Positions 34,901-47,133 are shown, counted from the stretch's first letter. The stretch is 64,000 nucleotides of DNA from Apostichopus japonicus (GCF_037975245.1 NC_092572.1:5793001-5857000); one strand, 5' to 3'. Notes: generated by a model from the sequence alone, not told the origin. Translations and numbers: made by a program.

Positions 34901-36743
34901 ATTATCTTAGTATAGTGCAACTTTTGGCTGAAGTATTGCATAAAACAATGATCCGGTAATGACAAAATATCATCAAAAGAGCTACTAACAAGTTTACAGA
35001 AATGTTTGTGACAAAATGGCAGGCCTTTCTTGCTTGCCATCTCACTAACTAGAGAAAGTCTGACACTGTTTTTGTTTTGTTTTTGACTAAATATGTGCAC
35101 TCTGAAACCCCAGTTGTGAAATGTAATGTCCTGACATTATTGACAATTCTTTTCAAACTTTGGTACGTATTTGGACTGGATCAGTTTTGAAACTTTAGGT
35201 CATCTACAAACTTAGTGATATGTCACCTGGGATTCATGCAAGTTAGAAACAACACATGCGAATGAGAGGGTGAGGCCACATTAAATTGGCAAGTATCATT
35301 GCATGTGGTAAGTACGATCGAAGAAATTAAAGACTCATTTCTAACTGTCCACACCAGGTGTGATAATTGTTGAAGGTTGGTTCACAGAGTGAGAAAGAAT
35401 CCATCAGGCAACATGTCAACAAGAAAATCTGCAGTAGCTGGAAAATAGTGCTCAGTTAGCATACTGTGTTACACTATGGAGCACAATAGATTATGTCCTA
35501 TGCAGCGTGGCTGCAAGATGCTGCAGCCCCTCAGCCCCTATTGTTGACACAGTGCTTTACTTTGATAGAGTCAACTGTTACCTGAATAAATTCAAAACCA
35601 GATATGGCAAAAAGTAACTTGAACAAGGAAGGTTTCCAATATGCCAAGATTTTCTTAAAAAGTATTCTAACTACCTAATAGACTCAAAACGTCTGTGAAC
35701 TTTATCGGAAATATGCAAAACTCTTTAAACAACTCACAGATTTGCAACTCACATGACAACAATGCCAGCAGAAAAACTCATAAATGGCAAATTTTAACAT
35801 GTAGTGAAAAGAAAACCCCAAACTTTATTCAAAATGTCTTAACATTCAGAATGCAGATGCAACTAAATACCAACAGATATTACCTGAACAAGAGGATTAA
35901 AAATATACAAATTCAGTCTTACAAGATAATGAAGCAAACTTGAATTAGTAGAATTAAACGTCTTTTGAAATGAAGTAAACTGAGATTACCAGAACAAGGA
36001 AAAAACCAGAAAGTACTGGATGCAACTGTGAAGCATTAAAACATGGTAAGCTATAAATGAATGCATCATCAAGAGGTACAGAAAAATAAATCATGACAGA
36101 AAATGACAGTATCAATGAACCAATTAATGTTTAGGCTATTTCCTTCTGTTTACTATGATTGTGAAAATGATTGTTATTCAAATCTGTAGTAACATTCAGC
36201 TTTATATGCTAAGGAAGGTATCTATTTTATCCAAGAAATGGCTGCTCAAGTCATTCATTTTAGTACCCTTTCAGATAAGCCATGTGACTGCATTTAATAT
36301 CCATTGAAAAATTTCTATTAAAGAAGAAATAACCAAATCCATTATAGTAGCTTAGACATTCTAAGCTTCTTTCAACCTTGCCATAACTGCAAAACATTTG
36401 TGTGTATCATCAGAAGTCCACATAAGGTAAAATTAAGAAAGGAACCGATGCATCATTGAACTTTTGACTGAGAGCATTGTTCACAAGTATATCTGTATTA
36501 AACATGAAAAAGCGATTTTAAACGTATAGCATGGTGCAATGAATAAACATAAAGTACCAAAAAGAGAAAAAAATCTAACAAGAACTTAATTGCAAACGGG
36601 TAAAATGGCAGCATAATTTTCATATATTTTTAACAGAATTGGCATGTTATGATTCAAACTCGAGCTCAAAACAAAATAGGGAGAGAAACTGGCAGTTACA
36701 AAAGAAATACTAAGGCAGTTACAGTTATCAGAGCGAGACGAAA
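31902..36743. other. Intergenic DNA, no gene recognised
   Basis: About 4.8 kb of AT-rich sequence with only short, unsupported frames. A short CA repeat (33060-33078) and A-rich runs (34552-34572) are the only low-complexity features. This may include 3' untranslated or downstream sequence of gene B, whose possible last exon is at 37.05 kb. Confidence 0.35.
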
Positions 36744-37031
36744 ATGCTTGTCTGGACCATTTTCTTCATGGTTATGGTATCAAGGGTTGGTTATAACCCC
36801 AAAGTAATTTGTTTTGGTGAGTGGACTAAATTTATTACACATATAATAAAAGTCTATTCTGTATATTTTCCAGATTATAACTTTAACTCAGATATAACAA
36901 TTTCTTTCACAAATGCACCTGCAAAAAAGAAGTTGAACGCATCACTTTGCAATAACTATGTCAGGAACAATGTAACGTATCAGTTACATAGCCAAAGCAC
37001 GACAAATGTAACAGTCGTTCTTAGACTATAA
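36744..37031 (+). CDS. Possible small secreted glycoprotein, 95 aa (or 76 aa if a 57-nt intron is removed)
   Basis: The open frame begins MLVWTIFFMVMVSRVG, a short hydrophobic stretch compatible with a signal peptide. The C-terminal half carries three N-glycosylation sequons (NAS, NVT, NVT) and ends VTVVLRL. A canonical donor (TTTG|GTGAGTGG at 36817) and acceptor (GTATATTTTCCAG ending 36873) enclose a 57-base in-frame, stop-free segment. Removing it joins exon 1 (36744-36816, phase 1) to exon 2 from 36874 with the frame kept. A signal-peptide exon ending in phase 1 is typical of secreted and Ig-type proteins. It lies opposite the tail region of gene B. No homology is recognised. Confidence 0.35.
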   Translation: MLVWTIFFMVMVSRVGYNPKVICFGEWTKFITHIIKVYSVYFPDYNFNSDITISFTNAPAKKKLNASLCNNYVRNNVTYQLHSQSTTNVTVVLRL

Positions 37032-37047
37032 CAGACTGGACTGTTGC

Positions 37048-37109
37048 TTACTCCGTTGACTCTTCCTTGGGTTTTATGACTTCATCCGATGGTGGCTTGT
37101 TGCTATGGT
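37048..37109 (-). CDS. Gene B alternative terminal exon (candidate)
   Basis: On the minus strand, after the acceptor AATATGCTGTTATAG, the frame reads HSNKPPSDEVIKPKEESTE then TAA (37048-37050). The product is highly charged and cytoplasmic-tail-like. Its start phase (two bases before the first full codon) does not fit the 39.2-kb exon. It does fit the transmembrane exon at 53298-53399, with G|AC giving Asp. Direct splicing would yield an alternative short tail. Without transcript data this is tentative. Confidence 0.35.
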
Positions 37110-39213
37110 CTATAACAGCATATTTTATTTCATTCTATTTAAAGGAGACAGACAATCATGTTAATGTAAATAACCACCTATATTTGATGTTCTAGCAGAT
37201 ATATAGTATATGTATAGTACTTTCATCTTGTTTTCACAAATTTGAAAAATAATAATAATTTTTTCACGTTTTTGGGAGCAAATTTTATCCTACCGTTACA
37301 CAGTGTATCTGCCACTAGCATGGACTTTAAAATTTATAACAATAGCTTCGGCAGTCTATGAAAATATAACATGTTAAGGGATTCCTAAGTATCTACACAT
37401 AATACTATTATTTGATAAAAGGTGTCTTGATGTACTTGAAGCAAGTTTAAATTGCACAGCTGATATTTTTGAAAATCTCATTGGGAGTTTACTGAGTGAA
37501 AGGTTACGCATAAGGCAAGTGCAATGCACATTGGATTTTTCATAAATGTGCAGAAGGACCCTTTTCTTCTCTTTGGACAATACTAAGCAATCAAGTATGA
37601 TTTTCATTATCATTATCATTTTTATTATGCACTGCTGATATAAATTTTCTTTAACCATGTAGGATCTCAATGATAATACGTGTGCAAACGGTTTCCTTCT
37701 TTTATGTGTTCAATAGCCATGGGGATTTCTCATATACAGTGGATTAACAGAACCTGGCCTGATCTTCCGTGGCCTATTTGGCTGATAGTACTTAAAGCTG
37801 ATGCTACAGATACCATACTGGCAAAATTTGAACTACTTTTTCTGTCACTACTGCTGCACACTCATTGATAGTTATCTTACACCATTTCAAGCCATCTCAA
37901 ATAAGCGTACATTTACGATGTGTTTTTAAAACTTGTTTTCATCATCTTTTGGCAAATAAAGTTACATAATTTTAAAAAGTTGTTTCCCCAATGAATATAT
38001 TTTATATGATATGGTTGCATCCTGTAAGTACTGAGTGCAATTTGTAAGTCAATGACTCTACTTAACACTGCAACCAACATCTGTACAACTGAGCGATTCA
38101 TCATGTTTTGGTGGGAAAATCACCAACTGTCTTTCATTTATCATTTTATGTGCGTTTTTGGTGGATATTACAGCACAATGAGATGCATGGCTTAGGACAT
38201 ATGATAACAAGTGGGAGACTTAAGATTATTGTTGTAAAGCTTTTTCTTCTTTTGTTTTGAAATAGCTTGTGTTAAGATAATTTGAAAATATTGGCTATTG
38301 GTAAAGAAGACATTGGGCGTTATTGGTACAATACCAAATATGATTACTTACTGGTTGTTTGGGCTTTGAGGAATTTGTGGAATCTCTCATGGAACTGAGT
38401 GGGACAGGAGTTGGGTCATTAGTCCTATTCCTATTATGGGAAGAAATGAGAATAAATAACTGATGATGGTGATATCATTCATTTGCAAGGGGGTTCTTTA
38501 TGGTACTGTTCAAAAGTTCTACTAGTACTATAAAGTGCATGAAATTCACAAAGGAAAAAATATAATGTAGAATTGGAAACACCAAAGAGAAATCTGAAAT
38601 TATTAATTACTAGGTCCCATAAAAGAGATAGCAACGCCAAACTTGAAATAGCATAGTAATACAGTTTTTCCAATGAAATGTATTATGTTGGGCAGCTCAT
38701 ATTTCTGAATGATACTCTTCAGCAATTTGCAGTGAACATGCGCATCATTATTGAGTTTTGCCTTTAAAGAACAAGCATCCCCAACCAAACTATTTCCCTT
38801 GTATAATAAAGATGAAATGTTGATAAACAATTGTTCACAATAGAAAAGACAAAGTTAAAATTCAGAGCCTCCCTGCCATTTTCTTGCACCCTTATGGTAT
38901 AAACACCAAAAACATGTTAAAGCAGAGCTGACCAAAATGTATCAAGATTAGAGTTGAAATGTCACTCTTTTCTATGAAGAAACATGGAATGAGACTCTTC
39001 TTTATTGTAGGGATTTTGTCATGTGAATGAAGGCATCTTATTTATATAAATGTCATCAAATTTATTTTATTACTCTTTAACCTAACAAGAGAATAGACGA
39101 AATTAAGGTGTCATAATAGTGAATGACTACTACCAACAATTAATTACCTACTTAAAATATTACTGATGATGCAATTAGTTCTAGTCCATAGGCAACACAA
39201 ACATAATGACATT
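37110..39213. other. Gene B 3' flank or intron, no further exon seen
   Basis: AT-rich, with short frames only. It would be 3' untranslated sequence if gene B ends at 39214, or an intron if the 37.05-kb exon is used. Confidence 0.35.
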
Positions 39214-39295
39214 TCAGACATACTTGTCAATTACTCCATAAGCTGGAATCTCAGGATCCACTCCAGGACCTGCCCCATTGTTGTCTGGTTTATCA
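39214..39295 (-). CDS. Gene B cytoplasmic-tail exon with stop codon
   Basis: Minus-strand exon after the acceptor TTTTTGCCCTAG. The first base completes a Ser codon from the 43.77-kb exon. It encodes DKPDNNGAGPGVDPEIPAYG then VIDKYV and a TGA stop (39214-39216). The peptide contains AYGVI, a Tyr-x-x-hydrophobic motif that can serve as an endocytic or SH2-type signal in receptor tails. Inside the exon AA|GTATGT could act as a donor, but reading through to TGA gives a simple terminus. Phase and strand agree with the upstream exons. Confidence 0.6.
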
Positions 39296-42200
39296 CTAGG
39301 GCAAAAATTTAAAAAAATGGTATGCATAACATATTCAGACTGCCTTCTTCTGAAATGAATATAAAAAAACAGAAAAAAAGGGAAAAGGAAAAAGAGAAAG
39401 AAGCGGAAACCTACAGTGCAAGTGGAAAAACCTTGTTAAAGCAATGGAAGGTATAGTTGTTCCAAACTAAAGTCCAATGCCAAAGAATGTGCTAAAAAAA
39501 GAAGAGAAGAGCACCTACACCAGGTACCCAGGATTGAGGAATCAAAATACACTTTTCTATTTGGACTCAGTTTCGACAAGTACACAACTAATACCCATAC
39601 AGGAGAAGGATGCTAAAATTGAAGTTAAAAACAAATTACAGTAATAAACCACACATTACATCATTATATATCTACAAGTTGCTTCCCCCCACCCCACCCC
39701 CAGAGATAAAAATAAAACTTTATCAGAGCTCTGTTAATAATAAAAGTAATGTGTTAGGGTTTGAAAATAAATTAAATTTTTTCCATAATTAATGGTTGAA
39801 TAAAATCAATATACAGCCATAGCTACAGGCTGTACAATACCAATATGGACTATCCTCGCTGCAAAACTCGTACAAAGACCAAGTTAAAATGTAAAGTAAA
39901 AATGTATCGTATCGGACAGATTTTCAATCCAAACAATATGTTTTGTCCATACATATTTCAACCCTCTATTAAACATGATGTTTAAGAATTATCGAAGGTA
40001 TTGAGCATTAATCAAAGCAATAATTCTATATTTTGTGATATGACTTGGTTATATTTGAAATTAGAGAGTTTATTTAATGTTAGTATCTCAATATCCCCCC
40101 CAAATTAAAAGTATGGAATTATGGATCTCTAGGTTTTTGAGGAAAGGAATGGAATGTATATAAATACTAAAGTGTAACAAAGGGAGAAACAAAAACAAGA
40201 TGCCTTAATCTGCATCGAAGAGAATGTATTTATTTTGAAAGCCAGTTTTCACACTCTCGATGCTTCCTTTCAGATAGTAAGGTAATAATATACGGGAAGT
40301 AATGAAATGAACTCATTTAATGACTCATCATTGAATATTTAAAAGAGGGTAATAGTTATCTCATCTTTTCAATATTTGAAGCTACTATCTGTTTGCTGTC
40401 TCACTTCTGTTCCAGATGATTTCACAAAGCTTATGTTTGTCCCCAATGTATTTCTATAAACGGAAATATATCTATCGGTTTCAAAATGAAAGAAGAAATA
40501 CTAAAATAGTGTTTGCTAGCACAATTTTGTGGAACTTCGAGTTGATGTCAAAACTTAATTTGCACTGTTGGGACACTCCCTCAATTCATGGCTATGATAA
40601 ACTAAAAAGAATCCATCAGAATGTATAGAGCCAAACAGTTTGGATAAAGATGGAGAGGGGAAGCAAGTTCTAATGGAAAGAAATCAGAACTTAACAAAAA
40701 AGTTTTGAAGTATACTTCAGTTCTCCTGTGGAATATGCTCCGACAAACTTTGAAGTCTGATAGAACTTTATACAACTTTTCAGTTTAGGATTTATTGGAA
40801 TTGAAAATTTGGCGACTTAACAGTTGTCAAAAATCTTCATACACTCAACTGTAACATGTTTCAGTAGAGATCATCTTCTTTAACTCAACTTAATGTTGTA
40901 ACTTTCTTGTAATCTATGCAATGTGTTCTGAATACAACGAAACTAGTTATTTCATGTAATAAACAATTTAATCTAGTTACTTCCTGAACTATATAGGTTA
41001 ACTATACATGTTGACAGGACATAGCAGAGAAAGTAGGAACATTTTAACTTGTACAGGTTCCTTCGTAATCTTCCTCATGTGGCAGAAATGCCTTCAGTTA
41101 TTCTATTTCATATAAGGTACATGCAGCTAGCAATGTTTTCATCACAGTGTAACCATTTTATAAAAGCATTAATGGGCAAAATGCTCTTATTCTTATAGAG
41201 GTACAGAAGAAATTGTGGAGGTACATCATTTTTAGGTTGTTTGTATTCTCCATCGGTCTTTCTCTTTAAAAAAAAGCAAAGAAAAATGTCCCCTGGTAAT
41301 ACATTGTATGTCATAGAAGGAACTGCTGCAAGTTTGTAAATATCTCATTTTCTATAAAAAAAAAAAACTGTTTTTGGAATGATTTGAACAAAAAGACAAA
41401 ATAGAAAGCGTTCATTGTTTGTCTGGTGATGACGCAGAACATGACAATGGTTTTAATGAATGGTTGCAATTAAAGAAGTAAGGTGATGTCATAGTGTCTT
41501 TGATATCTGTTTTGCTCTTAAAAGTTTGGCCATACTGAACACACATTTGCGAAACCTGAAATAAACAACACAACTTCATGACCATTAATTGTTGATAAGT
41601 TGTTACGTTGCCATACGACAAACAGCTCACAGCTACAGTGTTGGTTTCTACAATTGGTTCCAGTAAAAACTGTTTGCCGATAACTTTGTAGGTTGAACAT
41701 CAGTTATGCTTCAGATAAAGCTGTTGTCCTGATGTTAAGTAGAAACGCTTAAGCGATGAGGAACTTGACATGGATATGAATATTAATACACGAATGAATA
41801 ATTTTGAGCGACCAATATCTAAGTAACCAAGTATACATGCATTCAGTGCACCATAAAATCATGTAACACAACTGCTGCAGAAGAGTAGGACACATATTAA
41901 TAAAACGTAATAATGTATTCACAAAGATGCTCATGACTTTGGTGGGTTCATTAGAATGTAATCTGCAAAAAGATGACATAGAGCATTTTTCACAGCTTAC
42001 TGTGCCCTTCAATTCTTTAATTTAAACTTGAGGCCCAATCTGGATTGACATGATACATTGGCTGATAAGCTCACTGTAATAAACGCTGGGTAAAAAATAA
42101 CATTTCAAACAATGTTGTTTAGATGAGTAGGTCTACCTTCAAGACGGAAATAAAGGATGATATTATCTGTAATTTTATATTTTAAGTCGGATATGGCACA

Positions 42201-43764
42201 TGGACATTGTATTTCTACTGTCATTCTAGCGTCATTTCCTGACACATTTTTAAACAAAATTGATCTGTAATAGTTATAATGATAAACTGAAATGGAATTG
42301 AATGCAACAAGCTTTTGTGATGTCTGTTATGCTCATAATGTACTTTTTCTTGTAAACTGGAAGAGGATGAGCTCATCATTTTCACTGCAATTGCCATTGC
42401 TTGAGCTTTACAAGGAAACAATAAGTAATACTTTCACCAAATTTGAATATTAAATTGTGGTCCCACGGGATGTTTGCACTTGCAGAAATGCAAACATTTT
42501 GTAACATACTTTTACATCAACAAATACAAAATAAAAGAGTATAAACAGCCAATGACTTAACTCAAACCTAACTTCATCTCAAAATAAGTACAACTTTAGC
42601 AGGAGAAGTAAAATAGAGAGAGGGGAAAAATGAATACAATCCGTCCTTTTTCTGTTGAATACGGTACCCTTTCAGGACTACTTGGTAAATGTGATGAAAG
42701 ACTATGGGAACCTTTTTGAGAATCACATATTTAGTGTGGATAATGGTCTTAACGTGTAATAAATTGACAAACATTAGGATTGTTATTTGATAAAAGATGA
42801 GGCACCTTTTAAAAGTGGACCCTTTGATGCACCCTCTTCTTGAAAAAATTATATATAAAATGCAAAATCTAGATTTGCTAGAGTATAAATCAATGTCAGA
42901 ATTGGATTGCTTAACTAGAACTACTGATGAGCTTTTGATAAAAGAAGAAAAAGAAGAATTATAGTCGACATAATATTAAAAAGAGTTATCGGTAGCAAAT
43001 AATTTGGAACATATGAAATGACTTTGCAAGTATTCTCCCCCTTTCCTTTGAACTCTGATAAAGACTTCCTCTTCTTTACATCTGTATTCATCTCGTTGAA
43101 CACCGTTGCTAGCTCATTTCCGTTAAAGTTACTTTTTTAGCAGTTGAATTACTATCAGTTGCAGATGAACTTTAGAAGACAGGAAATAAATAACTAGAGC
43201 ATGTTCTAGCAATGGTGATCCCGAATGCATCCCGAACATATACCATGTTTGGCACTAAACATTAGCTCTTTCCAAAATTGTCACTGATATTTTCTGATGC
43301 ACCACTAGAAATAGGTATATTTTTGTGCTTATTATGGAGAAGCCACAAACCACAGAACTTCAGAGATAACCTATATTGGGATATCCTGGTTACAAGCAAG
43401 GTGTAGCATATACACACAGACGCAAGCCAACACACGCCCACAAACTTGAATGAATATATAACTTGTCTGCCTAAGGCAAGTAATCAAAACCTTTCAATCA
43501 GCTGCTGTTAATTGATGTTTGTTTTTACAAAAGCCTGACTATTTTATGATTCTAGCATGAACTTGATCATTTGCAAAGTCACTAAATGTATACCTTTAAC
43601 TATGTCTGTAATCATAATTCTTTAAATAAGTTTTCACTTCCTTGAATTAAAACAAAATTGGAATAACAATTTACTGCTGTCAAACTTTCAAGGTTACTAT
43701 CTTGGTCTTGTCGTTATATTGAGAGTGGGTACTAGATAACATCTTCTAACAATAATATACTTAC
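39296..43764. other. Gene B intron (about 4.5 kb), nothing further seen
   Basis: AT-rich intron. Frames up to 87 codons on either strand have no splice support. Confidence 0.35.
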
Positions 43765-43789
43765 CTTTCAGACTTGCTGCCACCTTCAC
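43765..43789 (-). CDS. Gene B 25-nt juxtamembrane microexon
   Basis: On the minus strand: acceptor TCATTTTGCAG, then 25 bases encoding EGGSKSE with split codons at both ends, then donor GTAAGTATAT. It enters in phase 1 and leaves in phase 2, matching the 39.2-kb exon. It is hydrophilic and would be the first cytoplasmic residues after the membrane segment. Confidence 0.6.
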
Positions 43790-45017
43790 CTGCAAAATGA
43801 GAAGAGATTGTGTATTTATGATACAGTGTATCGAAATTGAGTGAGTGTTATTCAGCACTTTTCCAAACGCTCTAGTAGATGATATATTAATATGGACATG
43901 CTTTCAACTGTGCCCAGTATTTCTTGATCTATTTAATCGCTATACAATTTATAGTTTCTCCCAGCTAAGGAATTTATGTTGTGCAGAGGTCGATTAATGT
44001 ACTGTAAGACTGTAACAGTATTGCAGGGAATAAAACATATACTACCCATTAGGCACATTGAAGCACACATAGGGAAACATAGGCAAATAGAGAACTTGAA
44101 GTGTCGCAATACATTAGCTGTATAGTAATAAAAAATACAGCCAATATGTCACACAGGAGAAATTTTTGTGCAAAAAAAAAACATCACTTACTACTTTATC
44201 ATTGAACAATAAGTTATTAGCTATGTTTGATTGTAACCTTTCCATATACTTACCACCAAGTGGATGTTTGATTGAGGACCCGGTGCCCATGTTACTTAGC
44301 TAAGAGTGACCCAGAGGTGCATTACGTACAATAATTAACACATGCACTGCAACTGAATGTCATATACTGTAATGGTTTACAGTACATGTTGTGGTAGCCA
44401 ATGTAATTACCAGTGCATTTAAATAGTTCTAACACAAATGCAGAAAGAAAAACAGAACTTTGTATTAACGAAGGCTCTGAATTAAGTGTATGTGAGCGAC
44501 CCAAAGGTGTCCATAGCCAATAAATGATTGTTTCATGAAACGTACAAGGTGAAGGCTCATGCAGGAAAAAGGAAGACATGCATACTATTCAACAACCACA
44601 TATATGTATCTCCCATTACAATCTCCCTTTCCATAATCACCTCGAGACACTTCAGAATAAACCATTTGATCGCCTTATTTTGTCAATGTCAGAAAATCTA
44701 GAGCTGTTACCCTCAGCTTTGTCAACCTAGATGAGTGAAAAAATACAATGCAGACGTTCTTTATAAAAAAAAGGTAGGTTATTATATGTTCTAAAACATG
44801 TAAATGTGCATTAAATTTCTGGTATGCGTTTGGTATGTTAGGGAGAATACATAAAACCATAACTTCAGTTGAATATCTTCCTCCTCTGATCACGCCCATA
44901 TCTACCCTGTAAACACTGTAACAGGTATGTATGTGAAATATGCATCATACACACAGTAGTTAAATTATGTAACCACCGAGTGACCATGCACAGACGATGT
45001 AGGTAGGCATATGTATT
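43790..45017. other. Gene B intron, proximal to the repeat array
   Basis: No supported exon. Donor-like sites at about 44250 were examined and fail on phase. Confidence 0.35.
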
Positions 45018-45085
45018 AATTTATATATATGTATATGTATGTATGTTTGTATGTATATATATATGTATATATATATATATATTTA

Positions 45086-45131
<46 letters not shown>

Positions 45132-45466
45132 CATACATATATATATTTTTTAACTGTTCTGGAAGTTTGTTCACTGTTCTTGATTTTCCAACTCATTACG
45201 ATTTTCATTTATATATATATATATTCATTTGCCTTTGTCGTTTACCTCCATTTCATTAACATAAAATCTGTTCAAAGTATCTCTTTCGAGATCCGGCTTT
45301 AGGAATCACAAATGATTTCCGAGTTGGTTAGCATCATGTTTGATCTCTGGAGTTAGGCAAAATATGTCACCGAAAACAGAACTAGTATTGTTCGATACAG
45401 GTGACAAACGCCTACAGTGGAATTACGACCTTCCTTACCGGTTTAGAACCTCTGGACATACAATCA

Positions 45467-45538
45467 GCGTCCATGGCCTAGTTGGTTAGGGTGTCCGCGT
45501 ACAAAGCGGGAGGCCCGGGTTCGAATTCCGGTGGAGGC
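45467..45538 (+). other. tRNA-like segment, array unit 1
   Basis: 72 nt starting GCGTCCATGGCCTAGTTGG, with A box TGGCCTAGTTGG and B-box-like GGTTCGAATTC. The T stem pairs fully with one G-T. The anticodon stem TCCGC/GCGGG encloses loop GTACAAA with anticodon ACA. The acceptor mismatch at position 3 is shared with the other copies. Confidence 0.65.
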
Positions 45539-45851
45539 TGGAAATTTGTTCACTGTTCTTGATTTTCCAACTCATTACGATTTTCATTTATATATATATA
45601 TATATATATTTATTTGCCTTTGTCGTTTACCTCCATTTCATTAACATAAAGTCTGTTCAAAGTATCTCTTTCGAGATCCGGCTTTAGGAATCACAAATGA
45701 TTTCCGAGTTGGTTAGCATCATGTTTGATCTCTGGAGTTAGGCAAAATATGTCACCGAAAACAGAACTAGTATTGTTCGATACAGGTGACAAACGCCAAC
45801 AGTGGAATTACGACCTTCCTTACCGGTTTAGAACCTCTGGACATACAATCA

Positions 45852-45923
45852 GCGTCCATGGCCTAGTTGGTTAGGGTGTCCGCGTACAAAGCGGAAGGCC
45901 CGGGTTCGAATTCCGGTGGAGGC
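45852..45923 (+). other. tRNA-like segment, array unit 2
   Basis: Nearly identical to unit 1, with GCGGAAGG in place of GCGGGAGG. Same A box, B-box-like sequence and anticodon loop. Confidence 0.65.
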
Positions 45924-45970
45924 TGGAAATTTGTTCACTGTTCTTGATTTTCAACTCATTACGATTTTCA

Positions 45971-45988
45971 TTTATATATATATATATC

Positions 45989-46036
<48 letters not shown>

Positions 46037-46039
46037 ATA

Positions 46040-46084
<45 letters not shown>
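45971..46084. repeat. (AT)n tract inside array unit 3
   Basis: Near-pure AT dinucleotides with two CTATAT interruptions. It replaces most of the unit body of unit 3. Similar AT tracts lie at about 45018-45126 (mixed AT/GT), 45590-45610 and 46630-46725. Confidence 0.93.
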
Positions 46085-46086
<2 letters not shown>

Positions 46087-46118
46087 TAACCAACTCGGAA
46101 CCTCTGGACATACAATCA

Positions 46119-46190
46119 GCGCCCATAGCCTAGTGGTTAGGGTGTCCGCGTACAGAGCGGGAGGCCCGTGGTTCGAATCCCGGTGGAGGC
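46119..46190 (+). other. tRNA-like segment, array unit 3
   Basis: Starts GCGCCCATAGCCTAGTGG and has a perfect B box GGTTCGAATCC. It is closer to the minus-strand copy at 8959-9030 (loop GTACAGA, GCCCGTGGTTCG) than to its array neighbours. Confidence 0.65.
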
Positions 46191-46491
46191 TGCAAGTTTT
46201 TTCACTGTTCTTGATTTTCCAACTCATTACGATTTTCATTTATATATATTCATTTGCCTTTGTCGTTTACCTCCATTGCATTAACATAAAGTCTGTTCAA
46301 AGTATCTCTTTCGAGATCCGGCTTTAGGAATCACAAATGATTTCCGAGTTGGTTAGCATCATGTTTGATCTCTGGATTAAGGCAATATATGTCACCGAAA
46401 ACAGAACTAGTATTGTTCGATACAGGTGACAAACGCCTACAGTGGAATAACGAACCTCCTTACCGGTTTAGAACCTCTGGACATACAATCA

Positions 46492-46563
46492 GCGTCCACG
46501 GCCTAGTTGGTTAGGGTGTCCGCGTACAAAGCGGGAGGCCGGGGTTCGAATCCCGGTGGAGGC
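46492..46563 (+). other. tRNA-like segment, array unit 4
   Basis: Starts GCGTCCACGGCCTAGTTGG with a perfect B box GGTTCGAATCC. One T-stem mismatch. Same ACA anticodon position. Confidence 0.65.
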
Positions 46564-46631
46564 TGGAAATTTGTTCACTGTTCTTGATTTTCCAACACAT
46601 TACGATTTTCATTGATATATATGTATGTATG

Positions 46632-46727
<96 letters not shown>

Positions 46728-46802
46728 TATCTCCAATGCATGATACACAAATAAGTATACTTCAGTATATATCTGTACATGACGCGTCGTGCAGAAATGA
46801 CT

Positions 46803-47133
46803 ATGTTACATGTACATGCACATGTACACAATAACAGTTTGGACTAGTCTCCTAGCTGTTACCTTTACATACTGTACACACATTAAAAGTATGAACAAGT
46901 TCCTGTAATAAGTACATACACAAAGTAACAGTGAACTACAACATATTGTTACCTGTACATGCACATATGAACAGTATGAACTACAGCATCTTGTTACCTG
47001 TACATGCACACAATTAACATTATGAAGTAGCTTCCTGTATTATGTACATGCACATATAAACAGTATGAACTACTATTCTCCTGTTCCCTGTGCATGCACA
47101 CATTAATAGTATGAACTAGTTTCATGTTACCTG
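46803..47133. repeat. Minisatellite, about 45-bp unit, roughly seven copies
   Basis: Consecutive units begin near 46803, 46859, 46907, 46949, 46994, 47038 and 47084. Consensus words are TTACCTGTACATGCACA, AACAGTATGAACTA and TCCTG. Units diverge by substitutions and small indels, so the array is not newly expanded. It follows the tRNA-headed array directly. Confidence 0.85.

Larger units (their letters stand above)
45018..46730 (+). repeat. Tandem array of tRNA-headed repeat units with AT microsatellite spacers
   Basis: Four units of about 270-385 bp in direct orientation: approximately 45159-45538, 45539-45923, 45924-46190 (internally deleted) and 46191-46563, plus a fifth partial tail to 46614. 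Each runs GTTCACTGTTCTTGATTTTC, an AT tract, CATTTGCCTTTGTCGTTTAC, about 230 bp of unit body, then a 72-nt tRNA-like segment. The same family is present once in reverse at 8950-9275. The array lies in a large intron of gene B and runs opposite to its transcription. Confidence 0.85.

Noticed and set aside
44256-44310. Minus-strand exon ending at donor GTAAGTATATGG near 44255
   Set aside because: A good donor, but no acceptor gives a phase compatible with the transmembrane exon and the 25-nt exon.
45467-46563. Four functional tRNA genes
   Set aside because: A and B boxes are good, but all share an acceptor mismatch at position 3, some T stems are broken, and they sit in identical tandem repeat units. 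tRNA-derived repeat is the better reading.
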